The position numbers and the translations under genes are program-made. The notes below the pieces were generated by a model. That model was not told the origin of the DNA. It made no database searches and was given only the letters and a program-made list of their open reading frames with translations. Positions 1 to 12,500 of a stretch of 64,000 bases of DNA are shown here, one piece after another. Source of the DNA: Gymnorhina tibicen (lineage: Eukaryota; Chordata; Aves; Passeriformes; Artamidae); contig VXAZ01002125.1 in NCBI GenBank assembly GCA_013399875.1, positions 1-64,000 of the forward strand. The letters are read 5' to 3'. Position 1 is the first letter of the stretch; every line of letters begins with the position of its first letter.

Positions 1-794
1 TTTGGCCTAAACCACCACAAGTGCTTAAGTACACACATTGACATTGGCCAAGAGAATTGTTGAAAGTCTGTGTGTAACCATGTTACAGTGATAATTCAGA
101 TCATCTATTTAGTATTAGGTCTGTATGACTGCATAATATTAAAAATTCCTTGTGTCAGAAATTCTTTTTTACTGATATTGATCCTTTCCATATTACAATA
201 TTTGGTATGTTTTCAAGAAAAGCAGCTAACTTGGCACCATTTACATTTAAAAAATTATAGTAACTCAAGGTGCTCCTTATAATAGGATCTTGTAAACAGG
301 CTAGTGAATAATGTGAGAGTTTAAAAACGGGATTCTACTACAAAGGGGAGAGTCAGTCATTTTTCCCTTCTGTGCCTTAGCCTATCTGTGCAGCATGGAG
401 AGGTCTCACAGTAAAAACTACTTAAGTAGTTACAGAGAGTTTGAGAGTTTTCCAGTGAGCTCTGTTAAGCATGAGCCTTATCAAACCAAGTAACTCTGCA
501 TCCAATGTGATCTGTAGTTTTTCTAATAATTCCAGAGGAAGAAAGAGTAGGATGTAAGATCATAGATGTTTCAATAAAACACACAAAAACTCATGATGAA
601 TCAGCTCGGTGACGTCATTCCACTTGCTTGGCCATAGATAAATTACAAATTCTGTGATTGTTACTGTTTGAAACTTCCAGAACATCCAATATGGCTAAAA
701 ATAATTGAATATGAAATTAAAAATGGAATGCTGTTGTGTCAGCTGTAGGTTTGTAGGTGAGGAATGAAAAAAGTAGCAGCATTTGTTCTTAAAT
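1..794. other. Intergenic flank, no gene seen
   Basis: AT-rich unique-looking sequence. The short open frames have no recognisable product. A palindromic CRE-like TGACGTCA lies at 610-617, about 2.8 kb upstream of the gene, with nothing else to support a function. Confidence 0.6.
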
Positions 795-1034
795 GACTTT
801 AAGCTGAAGGAGTGTAAGTTCAGATCAGATATTAGGGGGAAATTGTTTACTGTGAAAGTGGTGAGGCACTGGAACAGGCTGTTCAGAGAGGCTGTAGATT
901 CCCCATCCCTGGAAGTGTTCAAGGCGAGGCTGAACAGAGTTCCTGGTCTAGTGTAAGGTGTCCCTGCCCATGGCAGGGGTTTGGAACAAGATGATCTTTA
1001 AGGTCCCTTCCAACCCAAACCATTCTATGATTCT
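795..1034 (+). mobile_element. CR1 LINE, 3' end
   Basis: Matches the CR1 3' UTR from the 'GTGGTGAGGCACTGGAACAGG' segment through 'GTGTCCCTGCCCATGGCAGG' to the terminal CATTCTATGATTCTT. 5'-truncated, as usual for CR1, and moderately diverged. The left limit is approximate. Confidence 0.9.
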
Positions 1035-2158
1035 TATTTTGCAGTGCAACTACATGAGAAACATGTTTGTTTCAACTAGAAATATTACATTTGATACTTT
1101 AAAAAATAATTTATAATGGAAGGAAGATGCTTTGTGTAAAATATTACTATAGATATTATTCATTAAATCACATTAAATCACATAGCATTTTATGCTTTAT
1201 AAATTTAAATAGCAATTTGAATATTTCTGATGTTTTCTGTAGACTCCAGTAGTGAAAAGTCAGGTCTAACAAGTCTGACCTAATTAATCATTACAACATT
1301 GTTGCTAAGTACTCCTGACTCTTGGACACTAAGCTGAGAAATAAAAACATCTGATAAAGACCGATGAATGAGTCAATAGCAGACTTCAGATCGGAACTCC
1401 AAGTTCTTGCTTCCTGGTTTTATTCTGAATCATAAATTGTCTTGTAATTGCTAAAGTGAAGAGAGAGGTCACTAACAATTTAACTACATTCAAGCTTCTC
1501 ACATTCATTTCTATGTTTTCCAAAATAGATTAAGTCTCTGAAAGACTGAGACTGTCTGATTCTGATTTCTAATGCAAAAATGTGAACTGAAAATTAAATA
1601 GAAATATTAATATGCAAAAAAAGGCACAGATGATGGTGCCACTTATTAAAAAAATGAGATTAGAAGGTTAATTCCTAAGCCTGTCTCTCATTCCCTAGAC
1701 TAGGGATCCCTGCAACCCAGCTGGTTGTGCTGGCCTCTCAGCACTGCAATCATCTCCGTAAGAGGTTACAATAAGGGATGGCTCCCCTGGAGGTCTCTTG
1801 TTGACATTAACGGCATAGAAATGTCACCATTCCTTAAAAATATATGCTTTTAATTTCCATAGCTTCAAGGGAAAAAAATAGCAGTGATGTGACTCATCTA
1901 GTTGGTGATATGGTGTTTCTCTGAATTTGCTGTACATTGGTCTAGAGCAACAGCTCAGTGGGATGGCGACAGCCCCATGAGTGGGGAAGAGGGGCCACTG
2001 GCAGCAGCTCGAGGGGTATCCCCAAGTTCTTCCCAGCAGGTGTGATGCTCTGGTGCTGATGGAAGTGCCCTCAGAAAACAAGGGTCACCAGCAGTGACAG
2101 TGTGTCAGTATTACTTTGCGCAGTGGTCTGCTGGGCCCCAGTTCTTAAATTCAGTTGG
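1035..2158. other. Intergenic sequence between CR1 copies
   Basis: No gene recognised. The part from about 1680 to 2100 is somewhat richer in G+C and may contain an old repeat I cannot name. Confidence 0.5.
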
Positions 2159-2172
2159 TTAAGTAAAAAAAT

Positions 2173-2938
2173 CAAAGAATCATCAAGGTTGGAATAGACC
2201 TTTAATATGATCAGTCCAACTGTCAATCCAGCACTGCCTTTGTAATTCCTAAACCACATCATTCAGTGCCAGATCCAGATGCCTCTTAAACACCTCCATG
2301 GATGGTGACTCCACCACCTCCCTGAGCAACCTATTCCAATGCCTGACCACCTGAACAGTGAAAAAGTGTTTTCTAATGTTTAATCTGAATATCCTCTGTC
2401 TCAGCTTAAGGCCATTTCCTCTCATCCTCTCACTGGCATGGCAGAAGAGACTGGCCCGCACCTCACTCCACCCTCTTGTCAGGGAGTATTAGAGAGCGTT
2501 GGGGTCCCCCTGGAGCCTCTTCTTCTCTAGACTAAACAACTCCAGCTCCCTCAGCTGCTCCTCATAGGAACACGAGCTCCAGACCCTTCACCAGCTTTCT
2601 TGCCCTGCTCTGGACAAGTTTCAGCACCTCAATATCTTTCCTGAGCTGAGGGGCCCAGAACTGGACACAGCACTTAAGATGTGGCCTCACCAGTACCAAG
2701 TACAGAGGCACGTTCACTTCCCTGGTCCTGCAGGCCACACTGTTCCTGACACAGGCCAGGTGCCATTGGCCTTCTTGTTCACCTGGGCTGGCTCAGGTTC
2801 ACCACATGCTGGCTCAGGTTCAGCTGCTGTTGACCAGCACCCCCACGGCCTTTCCCCTGGGCAGCTTTCCAGCCACTCTGCCCCCGATCTGTAGAGCTGT
2901 ATGGAGTTATTGTGGCCAAAGTGTAGGGCTTTCACTGT
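2173..2938 (-). mobile_element. CR1 LINE fragment, about 0.77 kb, antisense
   Basis: Read on the minus strand it ends at 2173 with a short diverged tail and extends upstream through the typical CR1 3' region ('CTGACCACCTGAACAGTG' and 'CAGAACTGGACACAGCAC' on the plus strand). This is the longest CR1 piece in the window. A short internal duplication of GCTGGCTCAGGTTCA lies near 2788-2822. The element is flanked by the 14-bp direct repeat TTAAGTAAAAAAAT (2159-2172 and 2939-2952). Confidence 0.88.
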
Positions 2939-2978
2939 TTAAGTAAAAAAATGGAGTTGATTAAGTAAAAAAATGGAG
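2939..2978. repeat. Short tandem copy of TTAAGTAAAAAAATGGAG
   Basis: TTAAGTAAAAAAATGGAG at 2939-2956 is repeated at 2961-2978, and its first 14 bases occur once more at 2159-2172 on the other side of the CR1 copy. Confidence 0.9.
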
Positions 2979-2980
2979 CT

Positions 2981-3130
2981 TTCATAGACTCACAGAAGGG
3001 TTTGGGTTGGAAGGGACTATAAAGACCATCTTGTTCCAACTCCCTGCCAGGGACAGGGAGAGCTTCCAATAGACCATGTTGCTCAAAGCTCCATCCAGCC
3101 AACACCTCCAGGGATGGGGCATCCATAGCT
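2981..3130 (-). mobile_element. CR1 LINE, 3' end, antisense, next to the promoter
   Basis: Contains the antisense CR1 segments 'GGGTTTGGGTTGGAAGGGAC' and 'CTCCAGGGATGGGGCATCCA'. It ends about 50 nt before the CpG island, so it is the nearest transposon to the NCKAP1 promoter. Confidence 0.88.
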
Positions 3131-3310
3131 ATATTCGGTATAAACCTTGAAGAAAAATGGGCGTTCTTCACCGTTTCGAAGCACACCTTGAGGTTCTACC
3201 CGAAACCCCCCTCACACACCCATCCGCGCCCCCAAACCTGCGGGGACCGGGGAGCTCTCAGCGCGGGACGCCTCCGCCGCCCGCCCGCAGGGGGAGCCCG
3301 AGCGCCGCCC

Positions 3311-3318
3311 CACGTGAC
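3311..3318 (+). promoter_or_regulatory. E-box CACGTGAC
   Basis: Extended E-box of the type bound by USF and MITF/TFE family factors, 114 nt before the ATG. Occupancy is inferred only from the motif. Confidence 0.45.
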
Positions 3319-3431
3319 CTGTGCCCACGCCCCGCAGAGGCACCGAGCTCCGGGCCAGGCGGAGAGGGAGCGCCCGGCCAGGTCGGCGGCCGCGGGGCTG
3401 TGAGTGGCGGTGGGGGCAGTGGAGGGCCAGG

Positions 3432-3539
3432 ATGTCGCGGTCCGTTCTGCAGCCGAGCCAGCAGAAGCTGGCGGAGAAGCTCACCATCCTTAACGACCGT
3501 GGTGTCGGCATGCTCACCCGGCTCTACAACATCAAGAAG
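3432..3539 (+). CDS. NCKAP1: NCKAP1 exon 1 (coding part)
   Basis: Residues 1-36, phase 0 at its end. It ends in ATCAAGAAG followed by the donor GTGCGG, which is a weak match to the GTRAGT consensus. The exon lies inside the CpG island. The frame stays open into intron 1 up to about 3926, but that reading is arginine-rich CpG-island sequence and is not expected to be used. Confidence 0.97.
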
Positions 3540-6500
3540 GTGCGGGGGGCCCCGGCGGAGAGGGGGGTGAACGGGGAACCGCCCCGGCGCGATCCCCACC
3601 GCCGCTCGGGCCGGCGCTCCGCTGGGTTTGCGGCTGTGCCGGCTGCGCTGCGGCCTAGCGGCGGGGCCCGGGAGGCTGGGCGGGAGCCGCGCCGCCGCCG
3701 CCGCCCGGCCCGGGAAGGGAGGGCCGGGGCTTTCGTGCGGCCGCCTTATCGATACCGGGAGAGAAGGATGAAGGAATGGAGGAGGCCGGGCCGATCCTCG
3801 CGGCGCCCGCAGGAGCGGGGCCTGGTCCCGGCGAGGCCCCCGGAGCCGCTGCCGTGCGTGACTCACACGAGCCGCGAGTGGGCAGCGCCGCGGGGCTTTT
3901 CCCACGCCAAAACCTGTCGCTACTGAACGGAAAAAGGGGTTCGGGGTAGAATTAGTAAGTTTAATTTCGATAAGTTCGAGGCACGCGGTTGGCTAGCAGC
4001 TCTCGGCGTGAGATGGAGCGGGTGTTTGGAGCTGCCGTGGGTGCTGGAGCTGCTCCCCGGCTGCCGAAGGAAGTGGATCGGTGTTGGTCTGGGTGAGGTG
4101 GCTCGGTGCAGGAAGCTGTAGGTCTGGATGTTGAGAGAAGGATGGGTCACGCCTTCGTGCTCGGTTAATTCCTCTTCTGGAGGTAATCGTTGTGCTTTCC
4201 TGTAGGAAAGAATGTAGTTCATGGCCACAGAACCCTAAAATGACTTGGGTTGGAAGGGGACCTTGAAGATCACCTAGTTCCAACCCCTGCGCTGGGTGCT
4301 TGTATCCTTCCTAGCTTCATTTTCCTAATGAGTGATATATCGTCTGAAAGTGTATGTCCCCTCAACCCACTTCCAGTAATGAATACTAGTTAGGATTTTA
4401 TTGCTTTGCTTTGAACACAATTATTTGAGAGGTTTTTCTTATTTCAAAGAAAATGCTAGTTATTCAGGCAGTACTTCAGCAAGTGCTAGTACTTCAAGCA
4501 GTGAGTACACCTGTGTGGGTTCAGCACATTAAAAGTGCTGTTCCCATGCTGGGTGCAGCTGAAATGGCAAAGGGAGTTTGAGAGTTTTAGGTGCTTACTT
4601 GGTTGCCTGACTTCTGGACCAAGGTTTCTGTCAGGAGTGGCCTGACTGATCCGAGGTAAAGGATGTGTTTTGTCAAAGTTTTTTGCTCATATGGGAGACC
4701 AGAAGAAGTAAGGACTACCAAGTGCAATGTTGATTTTAATTAAGATGTTTTTTCAGGGAAAAAAAACCCAACAAACGAAGTGATTGAAGTATTTATAAGT
4801 CAGTGTTTATCCAAAGCCATTTCAGTATTTGATGTGCACTTGAATGTTTCTGCAAATCTTCACTGTCATAAAGCATTCTGACTAGATGATTGCAAGTTCC
4901 TGTCTTTCTGAAAGGTTCCTTTTAGTCTGTAGTTTTGGACATTGGAAAATCACTTCAGTTTAATAACAGTAACAGTATAATTACACTTGTAACAAACAGA
5001 AATTCACTATTTATGGGGAAAACCATCAAAATGAGGAAGTTGTTTGTTTGTGTGCTTGTTGCACTTTGAGAGAAATATACCAGGTGAAAATGAGCAAGGG
5101 GAATTTCTCCTGAGCACAGCCCTGCTTTGTGGGGCAGGAAACAGGAGTGGAGAAATTAAACCTTGTCTTGATAGCTCTGCCTTAGCCACTGTGAGTCTGG
5201 GCTCTGTTTTCATTACCAGTGTTCTGATACAGGGACACTTACTCCTGTTAAACAGTCCAGTGCCTACAGACATGTTTCTGATTGGCACGTTTGGAAGGCA
5301 GAGTCCTGAGCATGTTGGCCCATATGGTGGTAGCCTCTGCTGTTATGTCTAGGAAGTGATGCAGGTGGACAGGCTCTCTGTAGGGGAGCATCAGCACTGG
5401 GGGTGACACCAGAACCCTAAAATGACTTGGGTTGGAAGGGGACCTTGAAGATCACCTAGTTCCAACCCCTGCGCTGGGTGCTTGTATCCTTCCTAGCTTC
5501 ATTTTCCTAATGAGTGATATATCGTCTGAAAGAACCGAGTCCAAAATTGCTAGGTCTTGCATACAGAGAGAGTAGGCACGACCAAGTGGCTTGACTATTG
5601 TGTCAGCATAGTTTTGCAAATATGGAGATGTCCTAGGCACAACTCTTGTGTATTCATATAGTGATTTGTGATTCAAATAGTAGTTTTCTTTAGCTGCAGT
5701 CAGTACTGCTTGACAGGGGGAACTGGCTAGCTCAGATGGTGAGCCCAGAAGTCTTGGGATTGATTATTGTATTTTGTTGTGAGTCTGTCTTCAGCCCAGC
5801 TGCAGCATCGCTGACTGCTTGGAAAGCTTTTGTTTATTTCTTTTTTTTTCCTCTCTGTAAGCTGTCAATTCCAAAGCTGCTGTTTAAGATTCTGTCATAG
5901 CTACCTCTGTTGAAGATGATACTGAAACTCAAGCTACTAGATAACCACACAATATGTGGGTTTGCGGTTAAAGGAAATGGTTAGGACTTATTAAAATAAG
6001 AGGAAGTGAGAGGTTGAAGTATATGTAGCAGCAGTAGAGATTGCTGTAGATGCTGTCTGGAGAGTACAGATTTTTAAGGATTAAGAATTTTCTCAACTGT
6101 TAGAAACAAAGCAGGAAAATTTTACTTCCCAAATAATCAGAGAAGTTGTTAAAAACAGTTAGAAACATAGATTCTTTATACTTCATCTTCCTATACAAAT
6201 TTCAATTTTGTTGCTGTTGTGCTTATAGCTTATAATTTTTCATAGTTTCCTGTTTACTGACCTTCTGTGCCACTGTTGTCCTTTGAAACAGTTAAAAGTT
6301 TGTTGTTTTTAAGATAGAGTATCTGACTATACGGGGTTTTTGTCTCTGAGAGTGACATGGAAAAGTGAAGTTACTAAGGTAATAGCGGATGATGAGACAA
6401 CTTATATTTCCACCCTGTAAGGAGGTGGATTCTTTTGTTGCCGTTGTTATTTTGAAGGATGGCCCTTTGCTTGCTGTTTTCAGTTCTCTTTTACATTGGG

Positions 6501-9500
6501 ACCAATATTGGTACTGAACTTAGAACTCTTACCATTGTGGTTTCTCTCTTGGTTTGTTCCTTGTATTTTTTAAGAATTTATCCACAGTTATCTAGGTTAT
6601 TGTCTACCCTGTAACTTTTGTCATTATTTGCGTACAACTGCACCTCTATAAATCAAAGACAGCAAGGGTTTTTCATGCCATCCTGGGTCAGGTGAAGCTT
6701 GGATTTCGTGGTTACCTTCCAGAAGAGACCGAGTCTTGTGTTGGTAAGCCTTGTGTAAATGCTGCCATTACTGTCAACTGTTTTGTTAGAGAGTGGTGGC
6801 AGCAGAGAATAATCTTTTTTGTGGGCCTGTCTTTTGTTTATTTATAAAGTCTTTGGATACCAGGATGTATTTACAGTAAGAGGTCTGATCTTGAAATACC
6901 TGAAGTAGAGATTTAGCCAGAGCAAATCAAGGGGGTGTGATTTTGATGAGTGTTGAAGTAGTACTACAGTCAACAGACCTGCTAGGGATGAAAGTTAAGG
7001 TTTTGAATTATTTAGAGTATATGTTAATCAAACATGATGAGTCTGTTATTTAGCATGAATTGCTTTGCTAGCAGTGTTCTGTTGTTCTTCATAGTATAGG
7101 TTTTATGTTTGTTTGCAAGATGTTTTTTAAATGTGATGAACAAAAAAATTATTTTGAGTTTCCCAACTTGATTACGTAATATATGAAAAATGAGAATCTT
7201 AGACCGATTCTTAGATGTGAACTGCATAACCAAACTGAAGTCATAGATAAGGAACTTAATAACTGTTTGCAGAGGCTTTAGCTGACTTTATATTTTATTT
7301 AAAGATGTAATAGTGGAAATACTGGATTTTTACCTATATTGAGGATGTTACTTAAATATAAGTAGTTTTGCTCAGGCACTTGAGTGGTTCTTCAGGAAAC
7401 AGTGGGAGAGATTTTAGGTGACTGGAAGACCATGGGGAAGTTTCCAATCTGCAGAGCTCTGAAGTTTGGAATGGTGTAGGATTAGATCACCCTTTGGACA
7501 CAGAGCTCTGTGCTGGAGTGCAGACCTTTGAGCTGAGAGGAAAAGCTCACCAGTAATTTAGTTTGGAATTGTAAGGTTGGTGTTGAACAAATAATGTCAG
7601 GTAATATCTTCAGGTCACTGGGAAGTGTCTCAGGGTGGGGCAGTATTGCTTCCATAGATCTCAGCAGTTCTTTAAAGGTTAACATGGCAGTATATGTTTG
7701 TGTTTACTTGTGTGATCTTGGAGGAATGGCTTATAATACTGTCTCATTGATAAGCAGAGGAGGAAGTCCCAAACAAATTCATAGTGCTGGCAATTAAAAA
7801 AAAAATTCCTTTGCTCAGGAAGCAAACACTAACTGGTGATAGTGTATCATACACTCAGAAAAGCAATTAAATTTGTAAAGAAACAGTAAGACTTTCCAAT
7901 AAAATAAAAATGTCCCATGATATCTTCTAAAATATACAGAATGGGTTTTTCCTTTTGCATCAAAGAGTAGATGCCCACAATTATCTTGCCTTGCTTCTTG
8001 GCTTACAAATACAAGTTACCTTGCCCCCTGCAATCACTGTTCATTTTGTGTTGACACAAAACCAAATCCAGTTTTAGTTGCAAGAGATCTTTAAAGTTAT
8101 GCGCAGAGGAGATACACCTAAAAAGTAGTAACAGTTCCCATTTGAGGTTCAGAATAGACAAGGCTTTCCCATTGCCTTGCTTCTTTTTAAGATGTTATTT
8201 TATAAACTACATTGAGAAGTTTTGTGGCAGTGAAACTTCTCTTAATTTTTTTCATCCTTTGCATTTCACCTGTCCCATATTTGATTAATAGAACCAAGTG
8301 CTTAAACAGGTGATACAAACACAAGAAGACAATGTGAATTTATCACTGTACAGATAGTGTCAAACCCAGTATATTTCAGTCATCGACAAGGTGACGGGTC
8401 ACTCTAGTATGGACAGCTTAGAAGATACTTTGTGTTGACCTTAGCAAGGCTGCTGCCATGACCTCATCTGATTGTTGTCATGAACAATCTAAGGAAGTAC
8501 AGTCTGGATGAAGTTGTGATGATGAAAGCAGATGGATCACCATATTAGGGAATGATTGTGAAGATCTCGTTGTCAGATGGGGATCAACAGGGTCTTGTTC
8601 GGGTGTGTATTACCTCTGGTTTCAGTCACTCTTTGCATCAACAACCTAGATGACGGCTACAGTGTGCTTAATAAATTTATACGTAGGAAATTGGGCCAAG
8701 CTACAGAATCTAATTGAAATTCAGCCTGAGCTTAGAAATTGTGCGTATGGTCTAACAGACTTGGAGGTGGCTGAGCAAGTATGATTGTAAGCTATTTTGT
8801 GCTTAGTGGAATTTAAAGGACAAAATGAGAAGTAATGGGATATCAAGCCTGGAGAAAATAGCTGGGAAAGGTTAGGGACATCCCAGGGCAAACAAGAGCC
8901 AGGTAAGTTTCGCTGCAAAAAATCAGGGATGACATGAGGTTATATAAATGTGTGAGCAAGATAATCTGGAGGAAAAGTAAGTAATCCTTTTGCTCTACAT
9001 CTCCTTCATGGAGATTCATTGAAAACATATTTGGTTGACCACTCTTTTCAAGGAAGGTGTGGATGAATGTGGAAGAAGTTCAGAGCAGACTAATAAGGAC
9101 AGGTGGTGCAGAAAATTGCACCCATTAAAAAATGGGAATGTTTTTTCAAGTCAGCTTATAAGTAATACAAATTTTTAAATATTTAGTACTGCTGTAGAGA
9201 GATGGGGAGTAGTTTGTGCCATCCAGTATGACCACCAGAGATCAAGAAGTGATGGATTAAATTAAATATTGGAAAACTCAATTTAATATTGGAAAAGATT
9301 GTGAGAATGTTTTTGAATGTAGCCTGTTCAAGACCTCTAAGTAAAGATTTGGCAGACATGTCCCAGGAGCAGCACAGATACAGTTGATCCTGCCTTGGAA
9401 CAGGAGAGGTAGGTAGGCAATTTCTCAAGGTCCTTTCTAGCCTTTTCTTCTGATTTCTCATGAATTTACATTTTACTTGGTTGAATTTCTGAGTAGTGAT

Positions 9501-12500
9501 ACACTAGGATTTAAAGTAAGGTATATACTTGGGGTTCAACACACACCAAATAATGAGTAAATGCAGGGAAGATGTCTTGCTTAGATCTAGGAAACACTGA
9601 ACTGACTGTAACACCTTTAATTGTAATTTTGAATTGAAATAAAGCTACATTATCTTTCAAATTTTGAACCCTAGTAAATAAAAATTGCAAAGCTGTTAAA
9701 TTTCTAATAATTTTGTGCCATATTTTGGGTATACCCAAGTCCTTTAGAGACTCTTCATAAAATAGTTACATAGAGACTTCCTTCAGCTTCCAGATCTTGG
9801 TTGAAACTATTAGCATAATTTGTATCAAGATACAGGTTTACCTTTCATCAAGTATCATTTATGTAACTACAAGCATAAATAATGTAATTTATTAGAACAA
9901 GATCACCCTAGTGATTCTGGTGTAGGACAGTTAAATTTGAGCCATCAAAAGTATTAAACTATACTCTAATAATTTGTCCATGTGCGACCAGCTAATTCTT
10001 GCATCTTGTTGGATAGACTTTAAGAGGGCAAGGCATTATTCACAGAATTTATCTGGGATCAGCCTGTTTAGTAATGAACTTAGGCTTCCACAACCTAAAA
10101 TACAGGCAAGCAGTTGTGGTAGGCTTAATCAGAGATATTAAAGCAAATGTAGTGTGAGCCACTCTTCAAAGCAGCTCTTTGTTGTTTATTCACCTCTCTC
10201 TCCTTCTCAGTAGTTTTGCTTTTTTCAAAATTAGAGATTGTGAGTTCATATTCTTAATTGTTTTAAATGCATGGCAGAAACAAAGAGTATATAATAGGTT
10301 TTATCCTACAAAAATATAATTAATGGTGAAAAGTGTCTCTTTGAATGTTTCTTTGACTTTTATATTTAGTATAATTTACAGGATGCACAGGTGGAAACCA
10401 AGCATGCAAACTTTGAGATATATCTTAGCATGAAGTCTTTAATGCCAGCAGCTCTTACGAGGGAAGAACAGTAGTTTTACTGTGCCTGCCTTTCTGGTGT
10501 ATCAAGAGAAAGTGCTGTAGTAAACTGCAAGTGGGACATACGGGAGCTTTTCCTGTTTTTGAATGTGAGACATCCTAAAAGTACTTCCATTTACTAATCC
10601 AAGTTACTAATTTGGGGGATGGCATAGTTTTTACTGTCATGGAAATTCCATCAATTTCCTTGTTAAATTCACAGAGGTTTTTAGTGCAGATTCATTTGTA
10701 AATGAAACTTAAAGGTGAAGTGATTTGTTGACTGTGATTATTTCAGTGTATGTTGTCACAGTCGAGTGGAATTGTGCTTAGCAGTGTTTTATCTCAACTC
10801 TGCAGTAACAGTAAATCAAGATCTCTTGAAGTAATAAACACATTAAATTGCTGCAAAGTATGGTTTATGATAATCTGCTGGTGTAGGAGGTTTGAGGGAT
10901 GAAAATAGGAAATTTTTAACTCAAATGGCCTTGTTTCTCTTTTATTGGGAGACAGCCTTGCTGCTAATTTGGAATAGGTTTAGTTTAGCAATGACAAAAG
11001 AAAATATATGATAGGTCTTTCCATAATACAGTAAATATTTAGGCTTTATTTTTTTACCATTGTAAGCCATATAACTCAGGTGATGCTTCCCAGTGTTCTT
11101 ATTCAAGGGCACATAACAGGTTGATGTTGAGGCATGAATGAGGTTCAGGGGTTTTAAAGGCAAGTTTGGGGCACTGACTACTGACAGTGACTGTACCTGA
11201 ACGTAAACTTCCTTTTATTCATGCTACTCCAGCTGCATGTATATAGTAATTTTGTTGATGGATGTTTTTTTTCTTCTCCTTCAACATCTTCTGCCCTCAA
11301 GTAGGAAGTAGAATGTTAAGCTTAGATTTTTGCAGTGATAGCTGTAACAGTATTGGGACAAAAGGTCTCTTTGCTGTATATTAATGTTGGTGTATTCTGG
11401 GCCAAAGGCAGTTGAACTGGATTCTGTTTTCCTCTTTAGAGGCTACTTATCTTAGATGTAGGCCTTAAGCAGATTTTTGTTGTCTGCTTCTGAGTGAGTA
11501 CAACATAGAAAGTATAGATATGTAGTATTCTAAATTTTCAAAGTGAAATTAGTATAGAAGAACCTAATAGCATCAAGTGAGGAAGAGAATCTGAATTTTG
11601 TTTAATAAGAGTATAATTATTTACCTCACTAGGGTAGGTAAGAAAACACTGCTTCAATTCAAAACATATAGCCTAGTGAAGCATGTGGAAATAGTGCATG
11701 TAGTCTGATCTCTCTGAAGCTTGATAACTGTGCATATGATAGCAAACGAGTATTGTGAATAGTGAACTTCTTAGCTATGGAAATCACATTGTTCTTGTTG
11801 GTAGTTGCACAGAATGGTGCACAGAATGACTCTTTACTTAGTTGAGAGCTTATCATAGGGTACCATTCTAAATATCTGTGGAAAGAAATGCTGTGTAACT
11901 TGAAGGAAATCCAGCATCTGAGTCCATTAAAATTTTTTTTTAATTATGTAGATTAGTTTCTAACCATAGCTTTGCATGATCTTTTTCAGCATAGCTGCTT
12001 AACAGCTGTTAAGTAATATACAGAGGAATTCAGAGTTGATTGCTGGGAGATTCTTTCAGTGTAATATTTCGGGACTGAAGCAGCTGGAATCCCATAGCTT
12101 CAGAGCTGTATTCTGTGGGTGCTGCACTAGTAAGAACATTTTTAATTGGTGAATTTCTTTTTAATGCTCAAAACTGTAGTAATTCTGGGTTGTGGGGTTT
12201 TTCCTAATAAGAAATGAATTGAGGAATGGTTATTGCAAGCCACATGGGGAAAAAAAGTGCTATCTGAGGCTGAGAAAGGGCTACTGGTTTTGGCTGGTGC
12301 TCAGAATTCTATGTGAATACTGGAGAGCTGTATATGGACAAATGGCCTTTGTATGTTCTACCACAATGTTCCTACCCATTACAGTACTCACAAAGGATTT
12401 TGTATTGACTAATACAACTATTAAAAGCAAAAACTACGTTTCTTATCTGCATTCTAAGACTATTGCCCTCGATGTCTTTGTTCTTTTTAGAGCAAAATTC

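Larger units (their letters stand above)
3180..3940 (+). promoter_or_regulatory. NCKAP1: CpG-island promoter of NCKAP1
   Basis: Abrupt shift from AT-rich flank to very GC- and CpG-rich sequence, spanning about 250 nt before the ATG, exon 1 and about 400 nt of intron 1. No TATA box was seen upstream of the ATG, as is usual for broadly expressed CpG-island genes. It contains a CACGTGAC E-box (3311-3318) and a GC box GGGCGGG (3678-3684, inside intron 1). The transcription start cannot be fixed from sequence alone; it should lie between about 3180 and 3420. Confidence 0.85.

Noticed and set aside
610..617. CRE palindrome TGACGTCA
   Set aside because: Isolated, about 2.8 kb upstream in AT-rich DNA with no CpG island or other sites nearby.
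2249..2935. Minus-strand frames of 70-73 codons upstream of the gene
   Set aside because: They lie within the CR1 3' region, which is largely untranslated; they are incidental to the repeat.
1..3180. Possible neighbouring gene head-to-head with NCKAP1
   Set aside because: No exon, splice pattern or protein similarity was seen on either strand upstream; this stretch is unique AT-rich DNA and CR1.
3157..3570. Plus-strand frame from an ATG at 3157 overlapping the NCKAP1 start in another frame
   Set aside because: The ATG lies before the likely transcription start and the reading is compositional; there is no evidence that it is an upstream ORF in the mRNA.
3747..3754. TATCGATA, the Drosophila DRE sequence, in the CpG island
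   Set aside because: A single 8-bp match inside intron 1; the insect factor's motif is not an established vertebrate promoter element.
3258..3905. Long minus-strand open frame (215 codons) over the CpG island
   Set aside because: It is antisense to exon 1 and the GC-rich intron start, rich in Pro, Arg and Ala as expected from CpG composition, with no recognisable domain.
5724..5760. tRNA-like start: GGCTAGCTCAGATGGTGAGC resembles a tRNA D-arm with A box
   Set aside because: No B box, anticodon arm or acceptor stem can be fitted downstream; at most a relic of a tRNA-derived repeat, and likely chance.
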